Numbered from the stretch's first letter, positions 35,251 through 45,127 are shown. The stretch: 64,000 nt of DNA from JBFHFS01 sp041583495 (GCA_041583495.1 JBFHFS010000003.1:1-64000), one strand, 5' to 3'. Numbers and translations are program-made. Notes: generated by a model not told the origin, from the sequence alone.

Positions 35251-36645
35251 CTACTTTCCATCGCCTCGTACCATCGTTCGAATGGTTTTTAAAAAGATAA
35301 CAAAATCAAGTTTAAGCGACCAGTTATCAATGTATTGAAGGTCCATCCTCATCCAATCATCGAAGGGAATATTATTTCGGCCCGACACTTGCCAGAGGCA
35401 GGTGATGCCGGGTTTCATCGACAGTCGACGAAGCTGCCAGCTCTCGTACTTATTCACCTCATCAGGCAATGGAGGCCGTGGCCCTACCACCGACATGTCG
35501 CCAAGAAGCACGTTAAAAAACTGAGGGAGTTCATCCAGGCTGGTTTTACGAAGAAAATGTCCTATTCGGGTTACACGGGGATCATTAGTCATCTTAAACA
35601 CAGGGCCATCCATTTCATTTTTGGCTGCCAGCTCAGCCTTAAGCTCCTCGGCATTTACCACCATGGTCCTGAATTTATAGAGGAAAAACTTCCGTCCCCG
35701 CACCCCCACTCGCTTCTGTTTAAAGAATACCGGCCCCCTGGAATTAAGCTTAATCCCCAGCGCAATGGTCACAAACACCGGTGCCAACAGCACCACCACA
35801 CCCGCCGAAAGAAGACGGTCGAAGACCGCTTTCCCCCACAACTCAACAAAATTCATGGGTGTGCTGGAGATGGTGAGCATTGGAGTGGTTCCGAAGTAGT
35901 GCAAATGGGTCTTGTTGGTCATTATGTTGAACAATGAAGAATACATACGGAACACCACCCCCAACTCGGAAGTGATATGCAGAAGCGACTCCATTTCCTT
36001 TTGGGTAGAATCCTCTTTAAAATAGATTAACTCATCGATGGTTTTGTTACGCAGAAGCTGCTCAATATCGGTGTCATTCGACAGAAAAGGGGCCACTGCG
36101 CCAAACTCCTTTTCCAACTCGGGCGAACCAATAATGGCAACGACCCGGTAACCCCACTCCTTCATCGTCATCATTTGGCGTATAAAAGAACTGGCACTTT
36201 TATCTCCCACCACCAGCACATTCAGGAAATTGAGTCCTTTAGCCCGGGCCCTTTTCATGAAAAAATAGCTGCTAACCTTTGCACTAAATATAAATACCAG
36301 GGTTATCCCGGCAAACAGACCCAGAATCTCAATATCTATAGAACTCAGGTTAAAGATCCAAATGGAGAGTGCCAAAAGCGAAGTGCCCAGCAGAACCTGA
36401 CTAAGACAACTGAAAAGGACAACCGAATAGGGCCTCGACCTGAACAGCTGATTGAGATGAAGAGAGATGCCCAGAAAATACCAAACGGCAATAAGCACAA
36501 AATGCAGGATGATGGTGTCTTTATCCTGTATCAGAGAGATGTGGCCGGTTTCGATCCAAAGAGCGAGATTAAAACCGATGATAGCCAGCAACACATCGAT
36601 CACCGCCAGAGATCTGTTTACTACTTTTGCCCTTTCTCTAAGCAT
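35251..36645 (-). CDS. Undecaprenyl-phosphate sugar phosphotransferase (WcaJ-like)
   Basis: The 464-residue protein starts polysaccharide repeat-unit synthesis by moving a sugar-1-phosphate (glucose or galactose type) from a UDP-sugar to undecaprenyl phosphate. The N-terminal half has four membrane helices and a CoA-binding-like domain (VLVVGDKSASSFIRQM). The C-terminal catalytic domain follows a fifth helix and contains KQKRVGVRGRKFFLYKFRTM, TSLDELPQFFNVLLGDMSVVGPRP and PGITCLWQVSGRN. Length matches the polyisoprenyl-phosphate hexose-1-phosphate transferase family. It lies apart from the main glycan locus, which lacks such an enzyme, and may serve it. It has its own promoter at 36668-36698. 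Confidence 0.92.
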   Translation of the reverse strand: MLRERAKVVNRSLAVIDVLLAIIGFNLALWIETGHISLIQDKDTIILHFVLIAVWYFLGISLHLNQLFRSRPYSVVLFSCLSQVLLGTSLLALSIWIFNLSSIDIEILGLFAGITLVFIFSAKVSSYFFMKRARAKGLNFLNVLVVGDKSASSFIRQMMTMKEWGYRVVAIIGSPELEKEFGAVAPFLSNDTDIEQLLRNKTIDELIYFKEDSTQKEMESLLHITSELGVVFRMYSSLFNIMTNKTHLHYFGTTPMLTISSTPMNFVELWGKAVFDRLLSAGVVVLLAPVFVTIALGIKLNSRGPVFFKQKRVGVRGRKFFLYKFRTMVVNAEELKAELAAKNEMDGPVFKMTNDPRVTRIGHFLRKTSLDELPQFFNVLLGDMSVVGPRPPLPDEVNKYESWQLRRLSMKPGITCLWQVSGRNNIPFDDWMRMDLQYIDNWSLKLDFVIFLKTIRTMVRGDGK

Positions 36646-36667
36646 ATGTTGGGTAATTATTAGACAA

Positions 36668-36698
36668 CAAATTTAGATTAATTATTACTCCCTTACAA
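36668..36698 (-). promoter_or_regulatory. Promoter for the WcaJ-like gene
   Basis: On the minus strand TTG (36696-36698), 20 bases of spacer, then TAAATTTG (36668-36675) fit the Bacteroidota consensus. The leader would be about 20 nt. Confidence 0.6.
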
Positions 36699-36700
36699 GG

Positions 36701-38308
36701 TTAGGGTAGTGCATAAGTGACCCCTACCATCACTCCTTCTGATTGATAAATATCCCCTGCATCAAAGGCTATACTACTCATAATGGAGAGTGATTCCATC
36801 CGGGGAGGAGTCCACCGGAAACCCAGCAGGGTATACCATTGGGTTTTACCACCCTTAAACCAGTAATTGTCTGCCTCATCCCAGGTGTAACGACCCGGAT
36901 ATTGCCCATAGTAAGAACCAAAATTACGCGAGTAAGTTAACCTGGCATTCCATTTGAGCTGAGGAATCAGACACCCCTCACCCCCAATATGTAGGGCATT
37001 GAAGCGGTCGTTACCAATGGCTTCACGTTGTGCAGAAGTCCAGCCGGGCAGTGCCTCAAAGAGTTGCTGAAGAGTTAAATTCAGCGGATTACCCATCACC
37101 TGACCCTGGTACAACCAGCCTCCGGGATACATGGTATTATTCATGTAACCATCGCGGCCGGCAAATTCGTTGCCGTGGTTCACCCGTTCCTTCAACACCT
37201 GCTTCACTTCCTCCCAGGTCCAGGAATCCTGGTTTATTCCAAATTGTTCGTACATAAATTCCGTGGTGGACTCTTCATACAAGATTCTTGAAAGGGAAAT
37301 ATATTCCCCATTCACAACAGCCCCGGGATCGGGCATCCCATTTCCGCTCTGATACGTGGTTTGAATCCATTCCAGAGTGAGGTTGGTTAGCCAGGTGTTG
37401 CCCCCCGGATTCCAGTTAATTCCTGCGACATGATCGGTATTATGATGAAAGAAAAACATACCGGATCCATCGGAAAAGGGAATTTGATAATAGATCTGCA
37501 CAGGCCCACGGGAGGTATTCAAATGAACCCCAAAATCGAATAGGCCCATGTGTGCTCCGGCGGCATTGGCGGCCTCCGAAACACTAATCTTATCGCTTCC
37601 ATGGGCAAAAAAAGTGGCTAAAAAATCCACCGGAATCTTTTGGCCATTTGGCAGCGTTCCCCCAAAGAGAGATGAGTGGTTAAGACCTAAGTAAGGGCGC
37701 CATTTTTGGCCCTTCCACCTCAGGTAGCCATATTTTTCATGAAGCAGCACGTTGCTGTTGCCATAAGGACCCCGGTCCTCGTTGAGCCACCCCTGAGAGA
37801 TGCCGCCTCTTACCTCAAGCTTATCTCCAAGGAGGGGCAGAGTCACATAATCGGCAATCTCCAGGGTCACCCGGCTGATGGGCTGATTATTATCGCCAAA
37901 CAAATAACTCCCGCTTCCTGAGTAGGGTGATCTGAAAATGGGTGCAAACAAATGCTTTCCGGCCTTCACAGACAGGCCCTTCCATTGGAAACCGGCCCAG
38001 CCGGTATGAAGATAAAGCCCGTTCAGCTGCTGGTTGTAATCCATTTCGGCCTGGCCGTTAAAAGACAGACCCGGAGCCAGGGGGGCAGTCATGCCAACTG
38101 CGGCAACCCCAAGCACCTGCCCACCCTCAAGGTGATTCCACCGCCCTTCCTGACGAGCCACCTGCCACATGGGAGGCAGTTCACCTTGATGTGTCAGAGC
38201 CATTGCCGAGGTGTTCCCCGAAATGACTATCTCTTTAATTTTCTGAGCATTAGCATGAAAAAGACACAGCCCGGTCAGAACTACAAGAAGGTACTTTTTT
38301 ATTGTCAT
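36701..38308 (-). CDS. Capsule assembly Wzi-like outer-membrane protein
   Basis: The 535-residue protein has a signal peptide (KKYLLVVLTGLCLFHANAQ) and a beta-barrel pattern of alternating strands, with SVKAGKHLFAP and GYLRWKGQKWRPYLGLNHSSLFGG resembling Wzi-family blocks. Wzi in enterobacteria is a lectin-like barrel that anchors capsule to the cell surface. Bacteroidota homologues are often encoded with capsule or LPS genes. Here it sits between fkp and the WcaJ-like gene on the same strand, which supports a surface-glycan role. I see no lipobox. The identification rests on overall pattern and context. Confidence 0.82.
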   Translation of the reverse strand: MTIKKYLLVVLTGLCLFHANAQKIKEIVISGNTSAMALTHQGELPPMWQVARQEGRWNHLEGGQVLGVAAVGMTAPLAPGLSFNGQAEMDYNQQLNGLYLHTGWAGFQWKGLSVKAGKHLFAPIFRSPYSGSGSYLFGDNNQPISRVTLEIADYVTLPLLGDKLEVRGGISQGWLNEDRGPYGNSNVLLHEKYGYLRWKGQKWRPYLGLNHSSLFGGTLPNGQKIPVDFLATFFAHGSDKISVSEAANAAGAHMGLFDFGVHLNTSRGPVQIYYQIPFSDGSGMFFFHHNTDHVAGINWNPGGNTWLTNLTLEWIQTTYQSGNGMPDPGAVVNGEYISLSRILYEESTTEFMYEQFGINQDSWTWEEVKQVLKERVNHGNEFAGRDGYMNNTMYPGGWLYQGQVMGNPLNLTLQQLFEALPGWTSAQREAIGNDRFNALHIGGEGCLIPQLKWNARLTYSRNFGSYYGQYPGRYTWDEADNYWFKGGKTQWYTLLGFRWTPPRMESLSIMSSIAFDAGDIYQSEGVMVGVTYALP

Positions 38309-38392
38309 TAAATGGTGTTTTCACAATTACAGTCATTCAACAGAAGCCCAACAGATTCGGGATCCTTAAAAAATGAATCCTCTTGCCAATGG

Positions 38393-41251
38393 TCAGGACC
38401 TGGAAATCTCCAGCCCTTTGGTATTTAACTTCATATCCACAAACCGAGCCTTGTTATTGGGGGGCCTGTCGGTCAGGATTTTCCTGATTTTCCCGGCCGC
38501 TATTTCATCCTTGGCGCACATCAGCATGTAGCCGCCCCCTCCTGCACCCAACAACTTCGCCCCATAGGTGTAATCCCCAATCTTGTCTATAACCGATTGT
38601 ATTTCGGGGGTATTGGTCCCGGAATCCAACGCCTGATTAAGATCCCACGAACGGGCAATCATTTTTCCGGTCTGCTCAAAATTGCATTGCTGAATAACAT
38701 CAAACGTAGAGTTGGCATGAGCCTTTATCTCGCTTAGGATACGTAAACTCCTGCCTTCATTCAGGAACATCCCTCTCACAATCTCAGAAAGGATATTTTT
38801 GGCCACCCGGGTAATGCCTGTATAATAGAGCAACCAGTTATTCTTATATTCGGGTTGGGTAAAAAGCAGGTCGGTGAGCCAGCGTACGCTCATTTGCTCC
38901 TGCATGCCGGGAACAGTCTCCAGCAATTTGAGGCCTGGCAGAATTCCCCCATACTGATCCTGCCAGCCACCGCCCGTGGTAAGCATCTGCTCCAACACAA
39001 GGGTCCGGTGACAGATGGCCTGATGATCCCAGGGGAGGGCACAAAAATCGGCCAATGCTCCCAGTATCGTCGCCGCGAGAATAGAGCTGGTACCCAGCCC
39101 GGAGCCCTTGGGGATGGCGGCCAAAAGGGAGATTTCAATCCCTCCCCCAAAGGCCAGGAGCTGTTCTTTCAAAGAGAGAAACCGTGCCGCACAATAATCG
39201 GGATGAAAACCTGCCAGACAAAGGGCCGCCCGGGGAATCGAAAAGGCAGAACCCACCAGCCTGGTGTTTTCGAGATCCTCGTAGGTGTGGATAACCTCTG
39301 CGACCCCGTTATCGATGGAACGCAAAACAATTTGGGGTTCGCCGGATAAACGGATGAACACCTGTAAGGGAGGCTGCCCATTCAGGTTAACAGCCAAATT
39401 AACGACCCTCCCCCCGTTCTGAAGGCAGTAGGGGGGCGTGTCGGACCATCCACCGGCCAGATCGAGCCTGGCGGGACTGCGACCCCACACAATTTGATCG
39501 GGAAAGACATTCAACCGGGGCATCTGGCCATGCGAAAGGGAACTTATTATGACATCCTTAAGCACCCCAAAGGCCTGAGAAGCCTCCCCGCTGCCATCCA
39601 ATCCTCTTTTTTGCTTCACTTCCGACCGAAACATGGAATCGCGGAAACGCAACATTGAGGATTCATCGTTCGACAAAACCGATGGAAGTTCCAAATTGCC
39701 CGAGACAAACTCGCTGGCTGCATGTTTGAGGTCGGCTTGATAAAACACACTGCGACGATAGTTGGCAGCCAAAGCACTCAAATTTTCCCGGCTAAAGGAT
39801 TGGCGTTGCCGGTACAACCGTTTCAGGTTGGCCCGCTGGTTAATCTGTTCGGCAGAGATACGGGGTGCCTTGATCCATTTCTCCTTCATCATTACCTCCA
39901 CACCGCCATTAAGCATCCATTGAACCAGGGAGCCGGAAAGCTCTTCAGCCGGCAATAATGGGAAAAGAGGCGCTTGCTGCAGGTCGTGAAATTGCGAAAG
40001 ACCCGATTCTTGGAAAGAAATATCCCTTTTTTTGAGCCACTCCAGGAGAGGAATTCCCAACCACTTGGTTTGGCTATCCGAGGGTGCCCCATTAAACAGA
40101 TCGTGTATCCCATAGGGTCGCACAGCAAAAAGATTTTCATCCACTGGCACTACATCCAGACAAGCCATGGGAGGAAGCTCCAGAACCCAATCATTTGCCG
40201 GAACTCCGGTAATCACATGGTGGTGAGAAAGCACCCATGAGGCGGGCACATGGCTGTTCTCCACCCAAACATGGTGATGGGTATGACTCCATTTTATCTC
40301 CGCCTGGGCATTTTGCACAAATAAGGAGGGATGGGGTTTTATCCGGTTGTGCCAAATATTACGCTGATCTTTAATAGAATTTTGAATGGTCTCAGTAGAG
40401 GTAATCAGTTCCTCGCTGGTCCCAAAGTGATAGAACTCTCCATTTTGGAGGGAAACTATGGCGGTTGAAAGCTCCGAGACCCCGGGCTCATTCTCCCGTG
40501 GCGATTGACCAAGACACCCTCCAAAAGCACTGTAAAGATCATAAAACGATGGAAGTCCGTTACTGAAATCCTTTCCATCCCAGCCACACTTTTTCATCAG
40601 CTGAGTGACTGCCCTATCGCTCAGAATCCAAACCCCCACGTCCATCATGAAAAGATGCGTTGCGGCCAGTTCTTCAATCTCCTGATAAGAAGGTTTCTGA
40701 AGCATAAAATCAAGTTCCCCGGGCGAAGTTCTTTTGGAAAAAAACACCCCATGATGCGAGGCTAAATGTGGATCAGCCCATATTCCCAAACAAACCACAT
40801 CGGCTGCGGGAAGATTAGCCGGAAACTCATCGTATTGAATCAATACATCTCCACTGGCGATAAGGGTATGGCATCCTTCCGGCGATGTTTTCATCAGCCG
40901 CTCATAAAAGGGCAGCTGCAAGTCCAACAGGTTTTGATCGAGGCGTTGCCCCCGGCTCCATCTAAATACAGGAATGGGGGTAAGCAACTTCCCCGAAGGA
41001 GCATAGGCGGGCAATCGTCGCCCCTGTCCTCCGGCATGAATAATCACCCTTTTTTCGGCAGCCAAATAATCTTCAAAACTGGCCAGGCTACCGGCCCTAA
41101 ATTGCTGTGCCAGCAACCAGGCTGTTCCGCCACCCGATCCGACTTTTTTGTTGGCCGGATCGCTGGCCACAAATGCCGGCTGTCTCTTGTCTTTTTCCAG
41201 GTCGTTAAAGTGTTCGATCAGATTATCGGGGAGGGAAAGAAGTAATTGCAT
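38393..41251 (-). CDS. fkp: Bifunctional fucokinase/GDP-fucose pyrophosphorylase
   Basis: The 952-residue protein fuses two enzymes that turn free L-fucose into GDP-L-fucose. The N-terminal half is the guanylyltransferase domain (IIHAGGQGRRLPAYAPSGK near residues 70-90, and a GDVLIQYD-like site). The C-terminal half is a GHMP kinase with WGRSPARLDLAGGWSDTPPY, the ATP-binding PKGSGLGTSS near residue 715 and LGAGGGGYMLM near 900. Length agrees with Bacteroides Fkp, about 950 residues. GDP-fucose made from salvaged fucose decorates capsule, O-antigen or glycoproteins. It has a promoter box just upstream and is followed on the same strand by the Wzi-like gene. Confidence 0.94.
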   Translation of the reverse strand: MQLLLSLPDNLIEHFNDLEKDKRQPAFVASDPANKKVGSGGGTAWLLAQQFRAGSLASFEDYLAAEKRVIIHAGGQGRRLPAYAPSGKLLTPIPVFRWSRGQRLDQNLLDLQLPFYERLMKTSPEGCHTLIASGDVLIQYDEFPANLPAADVVCLGIWADPHLASHHGVFFSKRTSPGELDFMLQKPSYQEIEELAATHLFMMDVGVWILSDRAVTQLMKKCGWDGKDFSNGLPSFYDLYSAFGGCLGQSPRENEPGVSELSTAIVSLQNGEFYHFGTSEELITSTETIQNSIKDQRNIWHNRIKPHPSLFVQNAQAEIKWSHTHHHVWVENSHVPASWVLSHHHVITGVPANDWVLELPPMACLDVVPVDENLFAVRPYGIHDLFNGAPSDSQTKWLGIPLLEWLKKRDISFQESGLSQFHDLQQAPLFPLLPAEELSGSLVQWMLNGGVEVMMKEKWIKAPRISAEQINQRANLKRLYRQRQSFSRENLSALAANYRRSVFYQADLKHAASEFVSGNLELPSVLSNDESSMLRFRDSMFRSEVKQKRGLDGSGEASQAFGVLKDVIISSLSHGQMPRLNVFPDQIVWGRSPARLDLAGGWSDTPPYCLQNGGRVVNLAVNLNGQPPLQVFIRLSGEPQIVLRSIDNGVAEVIHTYEDLENTRLVGSAFSIPRAALCLAGFHPDYCAARFLSLKEQLLAFGGGIEISLLAAIPKGSGLGTSSILAATILGALADFCALPWDHQAICHRTLVLEQMLTTGGGWQDQYGGILPGLKLLETVPGMQEQMSVRWLTDLLFTQPEYKNNWLLYYTGITRVAKNILSEIVRGMFLNEGRSLRILSEIKAHANSTFDVIQQCNFEQTGKMIARSWDLNQALDSGTNTPEIQSVIDKIGDYTYGAKLLGAGGGGYMLMCAKDEIAAGKIRKILTDRPPNNKARFVDMKLNTKGLEISRS

Positions 41252-41279
41252 AACCTCGTTTTATATTGATTGCTTACTG

Positions 41280-41287
41280 CAAATATA
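41280..41287 (-). promoter_or_regulatory. -7 box for fkp
   Basis: TATATTTG on the minus strand fits TAnnTTTG; the fkp ATG is about 29 bases downstream. No good -33 element is seen. Confidence 0.5.
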
Positions 41288-41550
41288 TGAAACACTGCGA
41301 CAGCAGGCAGAAAAAAACAACAACTAATCAGTTTTCTGTTCAATTCTTACCTGTTGTAAAAAGTACGCGCCCCATAACGATGGAAGGAAAATCTCATCCG
41401 TTGCGTGCTCAAATGAGATGAACCCCAAAAGAGGTCCCGGCCACAAATAGAATAGAATCCACAGTAGCCAAATCCCGGTCCAACCCACATAGAAGTGTGC
41501 GACGAAAAACGAATAATACTTTATTTAACTTCCTTCTTTTGAAAAATCAA

Positions 41551-41558
41551 TATCTTTG
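41551..41558 (+). promoter_or_regulatory. -7 box for the porin, near-leaderless
   Basis: TATCTTTG fits TAnnTTTG and ends 6 bases before the ATG at 41565. With transcription starting about 5-8 bases after the box, the mRNA would be leaderless or nearly so. Confidence 0.55.
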
Positions 41559-41564
41559 CGGTGG

Positions 41565-43571
41565 ATGAGAACTATTTTTCTACTTATTATTGGCTCGTTT
41601 TCTTTGTGCATGGCAGTTCCAGCGCAAGAGCGACCCATTCAACAACGCACCGCCTCCGAAGAGTCGGCCCCCCCCGGAATGGAAGGGTCGCAGGGGCCAG
41701 TTGTGCCAAGTGAGGTCAAGAACTGGCGCCTCACCGATGATTTCACCCGTGCCGATTCCATTGCGGTAGATACTGTTTCCTCCGGGTTCCAGATATACAA
41801 CCCCATTTACAAACGCTCTATTGCCAACGTTTACCTTGGGAACCTTGGGACCCCCGGCCATTCCGTTCTGGTTCAGGATGTGCCGGTTCACAGTGAGTTC
41901 CTCTTTGCCAACAACCTAAGCTATTGGTTCACGTCTCCCGATGAATGGAACTATTACAACACCCGTACTCCATACACCAATCTATACTACCAGTACGCCG
42001 GCCCCAAATCCCGCAGTGAAGAGCAGATAGGCGTGCTCTTCACTCAAAATGTTTTTAAAGACTGGAACATTGGGATGAATTATAAACTCATCTCGTCGAT
42101 TGGCCAATATGCCGGACAGCGGGCAGAGAACCGTCATTTCCGCTTCTTCTCCTCCTATTCGGGGCCTAAATATGCCATACATGGTTCCTTTGTCTACAAC
42201 AAAACCGACCAATACGAAGGAGGGGGTATTGAAGACGATGATTACATCCTCTCTCCACAGAAATACGACTTCGGACAGACCGAAAATATCCCGGTTATCT
42301 TTGCCGATGCCTCCACTCGCATGGACAACTACAAGTTGTTCATTAATCAAAAGCTGGGCGTGGGCAATATCAATCTTAAAAACCGGGAGGGCGATGCCAC
42401 CCCTCTCCCGGTAGGCACACTCTTCCACACTTTCGAATTGGACCGCTACAGCAGGGTTTACCAGGTAGATGACTTGTCGAACTATTTCCCTGATGGGGAA
42501 ACCCCTCTTTTCTATGAAAACACACTCATAGATCCCACTGAAACCAGGGATTCCGTTTATCACACTTCAATCAAAAACACCTTTCAAATAAAATTTAATG
42601 AAGAAGCCAACTCTCTCTTCCGGTTTGGACTAAGGGTTTACTTAACCAACCAGATTGAAAATATGCGTTACCCGGCGGCTCCCCTGGAGACAGACGACAC
42701 TGAGAGCTCCACCGTTTACCAAAACAGCAGCGAGAATCGAAGTGCAACTGCTATTGGAGGTCAATTATTTAAGAATCTGGGTGAAAATTTCTTTTGGAAC
42801 GGTGGCCTAAAAATATGGTTTCAGGGTTACAAAACCGGTGACAGTGAAATCACGGGAAGCCTAAACAGCCGATTCAAAATAAGAAAGGATACCGCCGGTT
42901 TATTTGCCAACGGAGGCATCTTTTTGTCATCTCCAGGCTTTTTTGAAGAGGAGTATTATTCCAATCATTTTGAGTGGTCTCACAATTTTAGCCCGGTTAA
43001 AACGGTAAAAGCACGTGGTGGGATCACCATTCCCACCCGCCGAATGGAGTTCTCCGGAGAGGTGAGGCTTATCAACGATTACATCTACTGGAACCAGGAA
43101 GCTCTTCCCGAACAAAGCAGTGAGTTTATCAAACTCATTCAGTTCCGATTGGATAAACATTTTGTACTGGGAGGATTCCACAGCCGCAATCAGGCGACCT
43201 ACCAAATCACCAGTCACGATGATATCATTCCTCTTCCGCAGGTAGCCTTATTCAGCTCCAACTATTATCAAAACACGATGTTTAAAGTCCTCTTTTTTCA
43301 ATTGGGCTTCGACATCAGATATCATTCGGCCTATTATTCACCCGATTATATGCCGGCTACCGGCCAGTTCTTCATCCAAAGGGAGCGAAAAACGGGCAAT
43401 TACCCCATGGTGGATGTCTTTGCCAACTTCCACCTGAAGAGAGCCAATATCTTCGTGAAGCTGGATCATGCCAACCAGGGCATTCCCAACTACGACTATT
43501 TTCACACCATCGGATACCCTGCGAACCCACGGGGAATAAGATTTGGCGTTTCCTGGAATTTCTACGATTAG
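41565..43571 (+). CDS. Putative porin (Porin_10-like beta-barrel)
   Basis: The ATG at 41565 gives 668 residues and a clean signal peptide (RTIFLLIIGSFSLCMAVPAQ). A TTG three codons earlier overlaps the promoter box, so it is not the start. The mature protein begins with a proline- and serine-rich stretch and then becomes a long beta-barrel with many aromatic strands (YHTSIKNTFQIKFNEEANSLFRFGLRVYL), ending RGIRFGVSWNFYD with a terminal aromatic pattern. It matches my recollection of the Bacteroidota 'putative porin' family Porin_10. Substrate is unknown. It is divergent from fkp and precedes mltF by 122 bases. Confidence 0.82.
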   Translation: MRTIFLLIIGSFSLCMAVPAQERPIQQRTASEESAPPGMEGSQGPVVPSEVKNWRLTDDFTRADSIAVDTVSSGFQIYNPIYKRSIANVYLGNLGTPGHSVLVQDVPVHSEFLFANNLSYWFTSPDEWNYYNTRTPYTNLYYQYAGPKSRSEEQIGVLFTQNVFKDWNIGMNYKLISSIGQYAGQRAENRHFRFFSSYSGPKYAIHGSFVYNKTDQYEGGGIEDDDYILSPQKYDFGQTENIPVIFADASTRMDNYKLFINQKLGVGNINLKNREGDATPLPVGTLFHTFELDRYSRVYQVDDLSNYFPDGETPLFYENTLIDPTETRDSVYHTSIKNTFQIKFNEEANSLFRFGLRVYLTNQIENMRYPAAPLETDDTESSTVYQNSSENRSATAIGGQLFKNLGENFFWNGGLKIWFQGYKTGDSEITGSLNSRFKIRKDTAGLFANGGIFLSSPGFFEEEYYSNHFEWSHNFSPVKTVKARGGITIPTRRMEFSGEVRLINDYIYWNQEALPEQSSEFIKLIQFRLDKHFVLGGFHSRNQATYQITSHDDIIPLPQVALFSSNYYQNTMFKVLFFQLGFDIRYHSAYYSPDYMPATGQFFIQRERKTGNYPMVDVFANFHLKRANIFVKLDHANQGIPNYDYFHTIGYPANPRGIRFGVSWNFYD

Positions 43572-43579
43572 GACAATGG

Positions 43580-43610
43580 TTGCCTAACTTCCAAATATTT
43601 AGTACTTTTG
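43580..43610 (+). promoter_or_regulatory. Promoter for mltF
   Basis: TTG (43580-43582), 20 bases, then TACTTTTG (43603-43610) match the Bacteroidota consensus. It starts just after the porin stop codon and fixes the mltF start downstream of it. Confidence 0.6.
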
Positions 43611-43693
43611 CTCCCTCTTACCACCCTATAAAGAAGCAGTTATATGGCATTCTTTTTGCTATGTGTCAGGCCCAGGTAACCAAAAATAAGTCT

Positions 43694-45127
43694 ATGCCTA
43701 TTAAATCGTTTTTGTTTTTTCTCGTCCTTCTAATGGCTTCCATACAAACCGGATGCCTGGAAGCTCCAAAAAAGAAAAAGCCAAATCAGGATCAAGCACC
43801 GGAGAAAAGAGACCTGGAGCAAATCAGAAAGGAAGGTCGTATCCGTGTGGTAACCAACTACAACTCCACCAATTACTTTGTATACAAAGGAACCCCCATG
43901 GGCTACCAACTGGAGATTCTCACTGAGTTTGCGAACTTCATGGAGCTTGAGCTCGAGATCTCGGCCAACAACGACCTGGAAACCAATTTCTCAGCCCTCC
44001 GGGACGGGTCGGTTGATGTGATTGCCAGCAATTTGGCGGCCACCCTCCTGCGCGAAAAACAGGTGCGGTTTACCGAACCACACAGTTTTAGCCGACAAGT
44101 TCTGATACAACAGAAGTACCAGCCCGACGAGGCCTCCGGCCACGATCCGGTTTTTAATGAGATCATACGGAACCAACTCGACCTGGCCGGAAAAACCATC
44201 TATGTGCAAAATAAATCGGCCTATGCCGACCGGCTAAAAAACCTGTCGGAAGAAATTGGCGACAGCATTAACATCGTCGAAATATCCGATTACGAGGTTG
44301 AACAACTCATTGGGTTGGTTGCACAAGGAGAAATTGAGTATACCGTATGCGACGAAAACCTGGCACGGGTAAACCTAAATTTCTATCCTAATATAGATGT
44401 GGAAACGGCCATCAGCTTCCCCCAGAAATTATCCTGGGCGGTTCGTGAAAACTCGCCTGCCCTGCTGAATGCCATCAACAACTGGCTGATAGGCTTTAAG
44501 AAAACCACCCGGTACAACCGGATCTACCAAAAATATTTCTTTAACAAGCGCTCAACACATATTGTCAACGACGGCTTCCATTCCATAAAGGGAGGGCAAG
44601 TCTCGATCTACGACGATCTGATAAAAACTGCCAGTGCTAAAATTGACTGGGATTGGCGATTGATCGCCTCCCTGATCTATCAGGAATCCCGATTTCTTCC
44701 CGATGCAGAGAGCTGGGCCGGTGCCCGCGGACTCATGCAACTGATGCCTGGAACCGCTGAAAGATTCGGGGTGGCTTCATTGCTCGAACCCAAAGAAAAT
44801 ATAAGAGGTGGCGTTCAGCTGCTTAAGTGGCTCGACGAGCGTTTGGCTTTGCGAATTGAAGACCCCGCCGAACGAATAAAGTTTGTCCTGGCCTCCTATA
44901 ATGTGGGTATTGGACACGTCCTCGACGCCATGAGTCTGACCGAAAAGAACGGCAAAGACCCGCAAAAATGGGAGGAAAATGTGGACTTTTATTTGTTACA
45001 CAAATCGGAACCGGCTTATTACAACGATCCGGTTGTGAAACATGGCTACTGCAGGGGGGAAGAACCTTATCAATACGTTAAGGATATCCTTGAACGTTAC
45101 GAGCATTATAAAAATGTGATGCAGTAA
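43694..45127 (+). CDS. mltF: Membrane-bound lytic murein transglycosylase F
   Basis: The ATG at 43694 gives 477 residues with a lipoprotein signal ending MASIQTGC. An ATG at 43661 is in frame, and starts further upstream would cover the promoter. The first half is a periplasmic solute-binding-like (SBP_bac_3) domain (IRVVTNYNSTNYFVYKGTPMGYQLEI), the regulatory part of MltF. The second half is an SLT domain with catalytic glutamate E331 in IYQESRF and AGARGLMQLMPGTAERFGV. It cuts the glycan strands of peptidoglycan from the periplasmic side of the envelope. Its last 50 bases overlap the convergent Nudix gene. Confidence 0.93.
   Translation: MPIKSFLFFLVLLMASIQTGCLEAPKKKKPNQDQAPEKRDLEQIRKEGRIRVVTNYNSTNYFVYKGTPMGYQLEILTEFANFMELELEISANNDLETNFSALRDGSVDVIASNLAATLLREKQVRFTEPHSFSRQVLIQQKYQPDEASGHDPVFNEIIRNQLDLAGKTIYVQNKSAYADRLKNLSEEIGDSINIVEISDYEVEQLIGLVAQGEIEYTVCDENLARVNLNFYPNIDVETAISFPQKLSWAVRENSPALLNAINNWLIGFKKTTRYNRIYQKYFFNKRSTHIVNDGFHSIKGGQVSIYDDLIKTASAKIDWDWRLIASLIYQESRFLPDAESWAGARGLMQLMPGTAERFGVASLLEPKENIRGGVQLLKWLDERLALRIEDPAERIKFVLASYNVGIGHVLDAMSLTEKNGKDPQKWEENVDFYLLHKSEPAYYNDPVVKHGYCRGEEPYQYVKDILERYEHYKNVMQ

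Larger units (their letters stand above)
41252..41564. other. Divergent intergenic region between fkp and the porin gene
   Basis: It contains two -7 boxes: the minus-strand fkp box (41280-41287) and the plus-strand porin box (41551-41558). Otherwise I see no gene and no strong repeat. Confidence 0.6.
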
